Below, one piece after another: positions 10,335 through 19,994 of a stretch of DNA of 30,000 nucleotides. The notes below the pieces were generated by a model. It did no database searches and had not been told where the DNA came from. It saw nothing but the letters and a program-made list of their open reading frames with translations. How positions within the stretch are numbered: the stretch's first letter is position 1; each line of letters begins with the position of its first letter. The translations under genes were made by a program, and so were the position numbers. The DNA comes from Neocallimastix lanati (nom. inval.) (lineage: Eukaryota; Neocallimastigomycota; Neocallimastigomycetes; Neocallimastigales; Neocallimastigaceae): contig JACVTC010000130.1 of the NCBI GenBank assembly GCA_016946835.1, forward strand, positions 187,501 through 217,500, in the 5' to 3' direction.

Positions 10335-10865
10335 AAATAATATTAATAAAAAATAATACAAATAAAAGATAAAAAAAAAAAGATCTATTAATTTAAAAAT
10401 AAATATATATATATATATATTTATGATAGAAAAAATGCTTATATATAAAGTTGTGACTTTTAAGTGTTAATGTTTAAAAAAAAATATTTGTATTAAACAA
10501 TACACTATTTATTTTAATAATTATAAACATTAAAATAAAAAATAAAATAAAAATAAAATAAAAATAAAATTAAAATAAAATGGATAATATTTTATTAGTG
10601 GTTAAGGTATTAATTTTTATTTTAAACCATTAATTAAAAAATAATAATAATTATAATATATAATTATATAATATTTTTAAAATTGATTCATACACATTGA
10701 AAAAAAAAAAAAAATAATAATAAATTATTATTTTTATTATTGTTATTGGTATTGGTATTGTTATCTTTTATTTTTATAATATTTAATATCATATGTTTAC
10801 ATTTTTTTTTTTTTTTTATTAAATTCAAATATATTTATAATAAGAAAAAATTAATGGTGTTTTAT

Positions 10866-10867
<2 letters not shown>

Positions 10868-10916
<49 letters not shown>
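10868..10916. repeat. Poly-T run of 49 bases
   Basis: An uninterrupted T49, the longest homopolymer noticed in the window. Confidence 0.95.
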
Positions 10917-10920
<4 letters not shown>

Positions 10921-11259
10921 AATTGATTGCTTGTTTTTATTTGATATTGTATTAGTGAGTATATTGTATATTATATTGTATTATTAAGTTTATATAGGTA
11001 TTTAAAAAAAAATATATATATACATACATATAATCTAGAATTAATAAATTCTATTTGAAATATATAAATTATATTTAGGAATCAATAATTATATAAAGTG
11101 TAAATCAATTATTTAATGTACTCCAATTGAATATGTTTTATAATTGCAAATTAAATAGTATTATAATTATTAATTATTTTTTTTTTTTTATTAATAATTA
11201 TTATTTTTTTCATTTAATATTATTGACCATATCAAATTCAAATTTAAATTCAAAAGAAG

Positions 11260-12966
11260 CTATGGATAGATCTTATTTTTTTGTTTTGGATTTCCTTGAT
11301 TATCATGATCTTTGAAGTAGTAGATACTCCAGGCCACCGCCACCATCAAGCAAACGACATTAATACTCAGGGTTAATAAGAAGCATATGGTAGCCCCGTT
11401 GATTAACGGATGCCTACTCTCACAGAAGGAAACATCCGAAAAATTATTGAGTAAGGCAACGTAAATCGCAGAACCCAAAGAGCCGGAAAGTTGAAAGAAG
11501 GAATGGAACACCGCTGCCGCATGTGGGGAGGATTGAGGAGGCATACAAGTTAGAGAGCTTGAAGTATAAATACTCATGATGATGGGGATACCTAAATTTA
11601 AACAGATATAACCGACGATAATGATGTATAACTTTATTTCATCGTTAATAGACATGACAAAAAGAAAGGAGGAGCTGATGATTACAAAAAGAAACCCGAA
11701 AGGAGCGTACTTAAAACGAAAAGAATCATACAGCTTTCCAGCAGCAATATTTAAAAAGGCATTGAGTAGACCCCCGGGTAATAAAGAAATACCACTGATA
11801 GCCACTGATTTACCGAGATAGATCTGAATAATGAATGGTAATATGGCTAACCAACCGATTAAAGTAGAACTATTAATAGTACTAAGGAAGATATTGATGA
11901 TAAAGAACGGTCTTCCCATGTTCTTAACACAGACAATTGGATGACTACAGTAATTTTCCCATACAAAGAATGAAATTAGGCATAGGATACCGACGACTAA
12001 AGAAATGATGACAATCAGAGAACCGAAGCCGTAGGTACCGGAATTTCCTAAACCAAAAGAAATACCACCGTATCCCAGAATGGCTAAAAGGACCGAAGGA
12101 ATATCGAGGTGGAAAGGTTCCTGTTCTATCACATTACCCATTGTCCAAATACCAACGATTCCCCCGATTAATGGTATAGGAATGAGAATAGCGAATACAT
12201 ATCTCCAACCGAGGTATCTCGTAATTAAGCCCGAGATGGTCGGGCCCAAAGCATTACCGGTAATGATAACCAGCATAGTAAGTCCATTATAGAAACCGAG
12301 GCGATTTCTCGGGGACATAATAATAACGATATTAGAAATTTGAGGCATTAACAATGCCGTACCCACCCCTTGAATAATACGACCAATTAACAGTAGTATG
12401 AAGGAGTTGGCGAAAACGCAAATAACGGAACCACCGATGAAAAACAGGACTCCACTGAAAAAAATAGTTCTTAAATGGAAATGTTTTGCGATGAAAGCCG
12501 AAAACACCATACCAATTGCTAACACAAGAACGAATCCCGTGGTGACCCATTGAATCGTCGTAATACTTTTATGTAAATCGATGATGAGATCATTGTACAT
12601 TACGGTTGCCACCGACTCATTTAACGTTGTGAAAAACAGTACAGGAATGATCGTGAGAAGCATAGAAATAAATTTTGGTTCTTCTGGACCACCACCACCT
12701 ACTTTTCTTATGACAACATGATCATCACCCATCATTTTTTGATTACTGTCATTTTTATTTTCTTTCACCGCATCCTCGTTATCATCATCATCATCATCAT
12801 CATTATTCTTTATTTTTACTTCAATGGGGAGATCATTTCCATCCATATTAGTATTATCATTTTGGGTTGAGTCGGGTAGGTCTTCCTCTCCATTTATATT
12901 ATTATTTAGTTTTTCCATTTCAGGCTGTTTAACGCCGAGTTCATTTTCATTTATATTACCATCCAT
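11260..12966 (-). CDS. Major facilitator superfamily transporter, DHA2 (14-TM drug:H+ antiporter) type
   Basis: 568 aa, one exon. The first 95 residues are hydrophilic, with a run of seven Asp (56-62) coded by a GAT repeat. Membrane segments fill about 98-555, consistent with the 14-helix DHA2/EmrB-QacA plan. Family marks visible: R(165-166) after the TM2-3 loop, GRIIQGVGTALLMP (195-208), antiporter motif C ITGNALGPTISGL (235-247), WRYVF (254-258) and LLPGG (395-399). Expected role: proton-driven export of small hydrophobic or cationic compounds across the plasma membrane; the substrate cannot be read. The start at 12966 is the first ATG before A+T-rich DNA; an internal start before TM1 (Met-102) is possible but would drop the tail. 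The core is G+C-richer than its flanks and resembles bacterial DHA2 proteins, so acquisition from bacteria is plausible but inferred. Neighbours are unrelated. Confidence 0.88.
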   Translation of the reverse strand: MDGNINENELGVKQPEMEKLNNNINGEEDLPDSTQNDNTNMDGNDLPIEVKIKNNDDDDDDDNEDAVKENKNDSNQKMMGDDHVVIRKVGGGGPEEPKFISMLLTIIPVLFFTTLNESVATVMYNDLIIDLHKSITTIQWVTTGFVLVLAIGMVFSAFIAKHFHLRTIFFSGVLFFIGGSVICVFANSFILLLIGRIIQGVGTALLMPQISNIVIIMSPRNRLGFYNGLTMLVIITGNALGPTISGLITRYLGWRYVFAILIPIPLIGGIVGIWTMGNVIEQEPFHLDIPSVLLAILGYGGISFGLGNSGTYGFGSLIVIISLVVGILCLISFFVWENYCSHPIVCVKNMGRPFFIINIFLSTINSSTLIGWLAILPFIIQIYLGKSVAISGISLLPGGLLNAFLNIAAGKLYDSFRFKYAPFGFLFVIISSSFLFVMSINDEIKLYIIIVGYICLNLGIPIIMSIYTSSSLTCMPPQSSPHAAAVFHSFFQLSGSLGSAIYVALLNNFSDVSFCESRHPLINGATICFLLTLSINVVCLMVAVAWSIYYFKDHDNQGNPKQKNKIYP

Positions 12967-13877
12967 CTCAATCTTATTTCTATATCAATTTTTAATAAAA
13001 AAAATATATATATATATATGTATTTTTTTTTTATTATTTGGTTAAATTATATAATGTTTTATTAAATAATTTTATTATTTTTTATTCAATTATTTTGTTT
13101 GTTTGTTTGTTTGTTTGTTTGTTTGTTTTTATTATTGTTATTGTCTTTGTTATAAATAACTATTCTACTATTTGTATAAATTCCTCATATTATATATATT
13201 TATTAATTTATTTTAATATAATTTTTTTTTTCATATTAATTATATTAATATCAAAATTTCTTTTATTAATAAATTTTTTTTTTTAAAAAAAAAAAAAATT
13301 AATTAAAAAAATTATTTTTATATTTATTAAAAGTACTTCTTTTTTTATATGGGGGAAACTTTGTTTATAATATAAATAGGGAAGGTTAATTAAATTTTAA
13401 AAATCTAAAACCTTAAATATAATTATTTATATAAGGTTTTAGACTTTTTTATCTTTTCTTTCTTTTTTTTTTTTTTTTTATTTTTTCTCCAAAAAAAAAA
13501 AAAAAGATCTATATAAATTTCTTTATTATTATTATTACTTATAATAATTAACGTGGTAACTAAAATATACATATTCATAAAAATTAAAATTAGAAGTACT
13601 TGACAAAATACATATATAAAATAATAATAATAATAAAGGTTAAATATTAAATATAGTAATAAAAAATTTTTAATAAAAAAAAAAATAATAAAGTTTTTAT
13701 TTTTCTTTAAATATATATTTACATACTATGTAAATATATTTTTATTTAAAATTCATAAATAAATATATATATATATATATCTATACAAAATGATATAATG
13801 ATTAAAATTAAAATATAATGATTAAGAGATTAAAAATATAATAAAATTTTTTTTCCTTTCCTGTGTATAATATATAA
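12967..13877. other. A+T-rich spacer 5' of the MFS gene
   Basis: Includes (GTTT)n at about 13096-13127, AAT runs and T/A homopolymers. A palindromic feature is AAAACCTTAAATATAATT...ATATAAGGTTTT at 13407-13441. It should contain the transporter promoter, but no specific element can be distinguished. Open frames at 12824-13045 and 13038-13286 (+) are antisense or low complexity. Confidence 0.5.
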
Positions 13878-13957
13878 TTTTTTTTTTTTTTTTTTAGACT
13901 TAGAGAATAACTTTATTTAAACTATAATAATAATAAAATTAAATAAAATACATAAAA

Positions 13958-13980
<23 letters not shown>
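13878..13980 (-). mobile_element. LINE 3'-tail fragment (short copy)
   Basis: Read on the minus strand it ends AAATAAAGTTATTCTCTAAG-TCT followed by A18 (T run 13878-13895). This matches the 3' tail of the intact LINE at 17034-17100 in order (AATAAAGTT, TATTCTCT, GTCT, poly-A). Its 25 terminal bases (13896-13920) are identical to those of the next copy at 14003-14027, and both copies end upstream in a shared AAAATACAT.AAATGAAATAT segment. Confidence 0.7.
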
Positions 13981-13993
<13 letters not shown>

Positions 13994-14003
<10 letters not shown>

Positions 14004-14029
14004 GACTTAGAGAATAACTTTATTTAATT

Positions 14030-14102
<73 letters not shown>

Positions 14103-14400
14103 TTACATGATTTAAATGAAAAAAATAAAATAAAATAAAATACATGAAATGAAATATTATATATAATATAATTATAAAAGTGCATTAGAAGCAATAGTTT
14201 CTAACTTTTCCCATTCATCGATGATAATACCGAGCCCATTATTGCGAGTAATAATTACAGTATTAGTGCTATCAACCGAATCTGTTATCAGATCTTTCAC
14301 CGGGAGGTGAAAATCCATGCCTTATCGTTTCGACGTCAACACTCTTTAGAATCGGTAGATTCAATGAAATACTATTTCATCATCAATCTAAAAGATCGAC
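13994..14400 (-). mobile_element. 5'-truncated, decayed LINE copy
   Basis: A second copy of the same tail (14003-14027) is followed on the minus strand by an expanded AAT array (about 14031-14102), ACATGATTT, and AAAAGTGCATTAGAA, which matches AAAAGTACATTAGAA in the intact LINE's 3' UTR (17118-17132). Further in, bases 14317-14346 match 17392-17421 at 25 of 30 positions and encode KSVDVETIRH against KSVDVVLIRH of the intact LINE. The frame is broken on either side (TGA upstream, TGA after about 33 codons). A near-perfect hairpin occupies 14356-14390. Confidence 0.75.
14172..14318 (-). pseudogene. 48-codon open frame inside the decayed LINE copy
   Basis: ATG at 14318-14316, stop TAA at 14174-14172. 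It has normal amino-acid variety, unlike the low-complexity frames around it, including the stretch TVIITRNNGLGIIIDEWEKL. This middle part superficially resembles the VIITRNG-type strand-turn-strand of Phd/YefM antitoxins. However, LINE-homologous sequence lies on both sides (the IRH segment upstream and the TTCTAATG.ACTTTT segment at its end), so it is most simply the C-terminal remnant of a LINE protein in another frame. Independent expression is not supported. Confidence 0.4.
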
Positions 14401-14609
14401 AAAATATATAAAATATATATAATATATTTAATTTTTTTTTTTTTATTTTTTATTTTTTTTTATTTTTTTTTTTTTAATTATACAATAGTATTGTCTTTAT
14501 TGAAAATATAATCATAATATATTTTTTATGGAATATAGAATATAAAATGAAACAATAAAATTTTTTTTAGGAAAGATAAATAATTTAATCCCTATATTTA
14601 AAATATATC

Positions 14610-14659
<50 letters not shown>

Positions 14660-15369
14660 TCTATTTTATTTTTATTTATTTTATTTTATTTTACTTTATA
14701 ATATTAGTAAAATATATTATTATTATTTTTTATAATATTAATAAAATATATCATTATTATTTTTTATAATATTAATAAAATTTATTATTAGTATTTTTTT
14801 TTTTTTTTTTTTTTTATAATTTATTAAATAGAATTCAAGATATACTTTTCAAAGTTAAAATATTTATATACATGTAGATATATAATATAATATTTTTTTA
14901 ACTTTTATTATTTATTATTTACTATTTTTAAAAAAAAATTATAATACTAAATAATAATATTATTAAATAGTAATAAATAATAATAATATTAAATAGTAAT
15001 AAATAATAAATATTAATAGCGGTATTAAATAGTAATAGTTATACTAATAATATTAATCAATAGAATTAACATTTTTACATAAAAAGGTGGAAAATTTTAT
15101 TAATAATTTAATATTAAATAGTTAATGTTTAGTTTTAAAAAATATTTTAAAAATTTATAAGATTATGTGAATCATACAGAAAATAATTAGTAAATAATAA
15201 ATAATTGATATTATGATATTAAATACATATATATATACATATATATACACATATTTTAATGTAAAAAAGAACAAAAAGAAAAGTATTTAATAAATATAAA
15301 ATGAAATTAAATTTTTTTTTTTTTTTTTTACTAATACATATTTAAACTTTTAATATTTTAGATAGATTG

Positions 15370-15408
<39 letters not shown>

Positions 15409-15464
15409 TATAATAATACAAAATAAAATAAATAATAATAATTATAAAAAATAATTAAATTTTG

Positions 15465-15506
<42 letters not shown>

Positions 15507-16070
15507 ATGTAATAATCTTTAAATTAATTTAAAAAGATTATGAAGTATGGGATAACTCTTATAAAGTATTGTTATTCATTAATTTAAATTTAATCCATAA
15601 TACTAAAAGTTATTTATTATTTATTAATAAATACTCTTTTTATTCTTTTTATTATTTATTATTATTATTTTTGATTAAATTTTTAAATTATTTAATTATT
15701 TAATTATTATTCCATTAGTATTAATTATTAATTATTATTTTCTTTTATATATATAGACAAATATGAATAAATTGAAAAGTGAATATGTAATAATAAAATT
15801 TTTTTTTTTTTTATTATTTTTTTTCTATGAAAATTAATTTTTTACTAAAAAGGGAATAGATTAGAATACTAACATATTAAAAAAATAATAAATAAATAAA
15901 TAAATAAATAAATAATAAATAATTATAAATTATTTTATTAGAAATTTAATTTTAACTTCATATGGAAATAATGAATTATGAAAAAAAAAAAAAAAAAAAG
16001 TAAGTTCATTTAAAATATAATTTTTTTCTTCATTATTAAAAAATGTAAAATGTTTACCTATTATATAATA

Positions 16071-16105
<35 letters not shown>

Positions 16106-17020
16106 ATATTTTATTATAATATTCCTATAAATATGATAATTTTTTTTTTATAATTTTTAAAATTTAAATAAGTAAAAATAATTAAACATTAAAAAAATGC
16201 ATTCAATTCTATTAATATTTTTTTTTTTTTTTTATTTATATTTATATTTGCATATATATATATATATAAATTTGAATTTATTTTTATTTTTATCGATTTA
16301 TTTTTTTTTATTTTTATTTTATTTATATCTTAAATTAATTTTTTCGTCTCTATAAAAAAAAAAAAACAGTGATGATACATTATGAAAAGGATAAATAGAA
16401 TGATGATGATTCATCTACTCATAAGATAAGATAGCATTTCAACCTAATTATTTCTTCTTCTATAATATATAAATATATATATATATATTTTCTTCTATAT
16501 ATATTACCATTTATAATGAAATGGATATTTTTTTAAAAAAAAATAAAAAAATTGTTAAATTTTATAAATATATTTAAAATGTATCCTTTTTATATAAATA
16601 AATAGATATTATATGAATTAAAATAATTAAAAAAAAATTTTTTTTATTTTTTTTTTTTTAAATTATAGCATTTCCTTTTCTTTTTTTTTTTTTTTTCATA
16701 TTTTTTGAAAAGATACAATAAAATTATAATATTTTTTTTGTTAAATTTATATATATATATAATAAAATTCTAATTTATAGTGTTGCAGATAAAATAATAA
16801 TAATAATAATATTAACTTTAAAGTTTTAATTAATTTAAAGATGACTACAAATATAAAAGGTATGACTCTTATTCTTTAATTTTTTTTTTTCTGATTAATT
16901 AAATTAATTCATTTTATGAATTATTGATGAATTATTATTTATTATTATTTATTATTAAATTCTTTATTATTATTATTATCATTATTATTATTATTATTAT
17001 AAATACAATTAAAGTAGATT
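14401..17020. other. A+T-rich spacer, no gene seen
   Basis: Contains T46 at 14612-14657, T39 at 15467-15505, an imperfect tandem repeat of about 34 bases in three copies at about 14690-14795 (TTTTTTATAATATTAATAAAA core), AAT runs and (TA)n. A slightly more complex segment lies at 16370-16450. No open frame or RNA gene was recognised. Confidence 0.6.
16069..16108. repeat. (TC)n(TATC)n microsatellite
   Basis: About 12 TC units followed by four ATCT units. It is one of the few non-A/T simple repeats in the window. Confidence 0.9.
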
Positions 17021-17217
17021 ATAATTAGATCATTTTTTTTTTTTTTTTTTTTTTTTTTTAGACAGGGAAGAGAATACACTTCCAAAAACTTTATTAAATT
17101 TTATTTTAAAAAATACATGTAGGTGAAAAGTACATTAGAAATTAAAAATAAAAAATTAAAAAATAAAAAATAAAAAATAAAAAAGCTCGAAAATACTATG
17201 TATTTCGGCAAGTTGTA

Positions 17218-18351
17218 CTATGCGGGAATTTTACCCTTCCTATCAAATAAAAAAGAAATAAAATTTAGAAGTAACATCCTTAAAATAGATAGTGTGGTGT
17301 CCACTAAACTCTCCCCGGATTCATCATTTATTGAGCTACTAGGGCGAGAATCACCCTTCGTAGTAATAGATGATAATCCTGTATTTTCATTATGCCTTAT
17401 CAGTACGACGTCGACGCTCTTGGTTAAGTTTGATATTTTGCAATACCTATCAAATAATAGCTCAAACGAACTACTTATGATAGGTATTGCATTTGTTAAG
17501 AATTCCGCCAAGCCCACAATTTTTGGAACAGGAGACTCAGATGAACCTTTGAAAAGTAGTTCATTTAAATGTCTCTGTTCCCCACTATCGAAATGTAGTT
17601 CATTTAAAACTAAAGTCCCACCAAGAAGGAACAAGTATATATAATGATTGATATAATCTTCAAAATCAGAAATAGAGTCATAGGAAGAAAGAGGATTAAA
17701 CGCTCTAATCTTCCTAAGGAATAAAACATAGAGATCATCGATGAAATTTAAAGAATTCCATCTAAAAGATGCAAGAGCATCGCATTTAAAAATCCAATGT
17801 TCAAAAGATTGATTACCTTCACCACAACATGGGCAGGACTTTGGACAATCTTCTGAAACTCTACCCATTCTAATAGCAATAGTAGTATTGTATTTATAAC
17901 CACAGCGTAAACGTATAATCCACGAAAATCCTAAGTTGAATTGGGGATATTTTAAGCTAAGCATTATTATAGCTTTATTGTTTGAGAACTTGTTACTATC
18001 GTAGTTTTGACCTTTAATACCTTGAAATCTGGAAACTGATTTCCAGTAACGTTCTATAATATCGTCATATTTTACACATTTATATTTTTTGATTTTTTTA
18101 TATAGTGTTCTAGATTCTTTAGTCCAGGAATAATAAGGCATTTTGGGAATAGATTTAATAAGATCCTTTATGATACAGTTTGATTTACTCCATTTTGCAA
18201 ATGATTTAATCTGTAAGGCTGCGCAGATACCAGCAATAGGAGGGATGCTTAGATCTCGAGATAAAGCATAAGTACTCATTGTTGAATTATGTCTAATATA
18301 GTCATTGTTTTCTGTATTTGTTTTACCATTTTTAGAGAAGGAACCGATACA
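17218..18351 (-). pseudogene. LINE protein, C-terminal part with CCHC zinc knuckle (downstream of nonsense codon)
   Basis: Continues the reverse-transcriptase frame after one TAG codon: 24 codons (18351-18280) link exactly in frame to the ATG at 18279, so this is not a separate gene. It starts C-I-G-S-F-S-K-N and runs through STYALSRDLSIPPIAGICAA to a zinc knuckle CPCC-x8-H-x4-C, typical of LINE ORF2 C-termini, then KSVDVVLIRH and a Ser-rich end. The stop is at 17218-17220. Two short direct repeats, HFDSGEQRHLNELLF-type, are visible near residues 230-250 of this part (TTCATTTAAATG/TAGTTCATTTAAA). It is expected to bind the element's own RNA or DNA; unlikely to be made unless the TAG is read through. 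Confidence 0.8.
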
Positions 18352-19981
18352 CTAAAATAGACCAGTATTAATTAATGTTTGAATTCTAGCCGTTCTAGAT
18401 TTGTTTGAACCAAGTAAAGGAGAATAATAAATTACTTTACTAATAACAAAGGATTGAAGAACTTTTTTCTTGTATACAATAGGAATAAGTTTATTTGAAA
18501 AGAAACGTGTAAATGAAAGAAGGGATTTTCTAACTTTAAAATGCATGTGAGATATAATGTGTTCTAGTAGGAGATCATCTGAAAAAGGAATACCAAGATA
18601 GACATAACTAGAAACTTTAGGAATATCATTCTTTCCTAAATAGAAGGTTGGATCACTATAGTTTGGAGGAGGTTGGAAGTTCATTGGTTTTATAACCATA
18701 GTTGCACACTTTTCAATACCAAAAGTCATTTCATTTAAATTAGCCCATTTATGTACCTTTTTTAATAATTTTTCTAAATTTTTTGCACTTGGAGCAATGA
18801 GAACAACATCATCAGCAAAGAGTCCACCACAACACTTTTTTCTTCCAACATTAACACCATACTTTTCACAGTCATTTAGTATATCATTGATGAATAAATT
18901 GAATAAGATTGGAGATAAAGGACAACCTTGACGAACACCTCTTTTAATAGGAAATTCATTTGATAACATTGAAGCAAATCGAGCACGTGCTTTAGATGAA
19001 GTATATAAATTACAAAGAAAATCAAAACATTTACCGCGTACTCCATAGTGATATAATTTAGTAAGAATGTTAAAAATAGGAACTGAATCATAAGCTTTTT
19101 TAAGATCTAAAAAAGCTAAATATGTGAATTTTCCTTGGAATTTTCTTCTTTGACAAATTTCTCTAACGGAAATGAATAAACTAATGCATTCTTCGCGGTT
19201 GCGAAATCCAAATTGTTCAGGTCTAATGAAATTGTGTGAGAGTGCGTAAGTAGATATTCTATCTGTTATAATTTTTGAAATGATTTTTAGTCCAACGTTA
19301 ATGAGAGAAATACCTCGATAATTACTACAATCTGATAGGTCACCCTTCTTAGGAATTGATACAATAGAAGCTGAGTTCCATTTTTTAGGAAATGACCCAT
19401 TCCATATTTTATTAAATATCAATTTTAGACACTTTCCAGCAGCAGGATGTGATTCTAGTAATTCTTCGTTACAAAAAAGAGCTTTGTAGAATTCAATCGG
19501 AATACCATCGGGGCCGGGTGCTTTGTTATTTTTCATCGATGAAATAGTTTTTTTAATATCTTCAATCGTAATAGGACCATTTATATTCCAGGTAGTGGAT
19601 CTAAGACTAATATTCCTTAAAGCATGATTCCAGTAATTACGATTAAGGCTGTGACCTGTGGGATCCGAAGCAAGATCTTTATAATATTCAGCCCATCTAT
19701 CTAATTGCTTTGAAGGAGAGATAATATCTTGACCAAACTTAGATTTAATGCAAGTAAGGGAGGTAGATGAATATGATGGTTTAGCCATTTTCTTTAAACA
19801 TCTCCAACCATTTTTGAAATCTTTATTCAAAAAATAATTACCTATTTTTACTATATTAGCCTTAAATCTAGCAGAACGAAATTTACTCTTAGTTTTCTTG
19901 ATTAATTTGCAAAGTTTTTCATATTTATTAAATTGTTCAAGGTAATTATCAACATTTTCACAATTAAAGTAAGGCTTAATA
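18352..19981 (-). pseudogene. LINE reverse transcriptase (5'-truncated, ends at an in-frame TAG)
   Basis: The frame stays open upstream to an ATG at 20082, but everything before about 19981 is target DNA (MVHKFNNYLFNYLFIYYLF is flank-coded), so that start is accidental. Residue numbers below count from it. RT blocks are intact: VSIPKKGDLSDCSNYRGISL (241-260), RPEQFGFR (287-294), motif A AFLDLKKAYDSV with Asp326, motif B RGVRQGCPLSPILFNLFIND (381-400), motif C LFADDVVL with Asp424-Asp425, and SSYVYLGIPF (491-500). The catalytic Asp triad is present. KAPGPDGIPIEFYKALF (187-203) is the conserved RT entry motif. Missing: endonuclease domain and native N-terminus. The frame stops after INTGLF. Confidence 0.88.
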
Positions 19982-19994
19982 ATAATTAGATCAT

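Larger units (their letters stand above)
9501..11259. other. A+T-rich spacer downstream of the MFS gene
   Basis: This stretch is 3' of the minus-strand transporter. It contains (ATTTT)n at about 9569-9597, T runs at 9787-9827, and a near-duplicate of about 50 bases (about 10020-10075 versus 10191-10240, sharing ATATAAAT..TTTTTGATAA and TGGGTAGAATA-like cores). A T49 run lies at 10868-10916. Short open frames here (9985-10179, 10740-10922, 11127-11315) are low complexity or overlap the transporter and are not supported. Confidence 0.6.
17021..19994 (-). mobile_element. 5'-truncated LINE (non-LTR retrotransposon) with 13-bp target-site duplication
   Basis: The element lies on the minus strand. 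ATAATTAGATCAT occurs at 17021-17033 beside its 3' poly(A) (T run to 17059) and again at 19982-19994 beside its 5' end: a perfect 13-bp target-site duplication, as left by target-primed reverse transcription. The inserted unit is therefore about 17034-19981. From 5' to 3' it carries reverse transcriptase, a CCHC zinc knuckle, a 3' UTR with AATAAA (17095-17090), TATTCTCT and GTCT, then about 26 A. The APE-type endonuclease normally upstream is missing, so it is 5'-truncated. The in-frame TAG at 18352 makes it non-autonomous. Family clade not determined. Confidence 0.9.

Noticed and set aside
13407-13441. AAAACCTTAAATATAATT / ATATAAGGTTTT inverted repeat as a terminator or element end
   Set aside because: Short and A+T-rich; such pairings are expected by chance in this composition and no flanking duplication is seen.
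16371-16450. C/D-box snoRNA candidate (GTGATGA near 16370)
   Set aside because: No D box (CTGA) at a suitable distance and no terminal stem.
17198-17644. 148-aa plus-strand open frame
   Set aside because: Antisense to the LINE C-terminal frame, which has the zinc knuckle and RT linkage.
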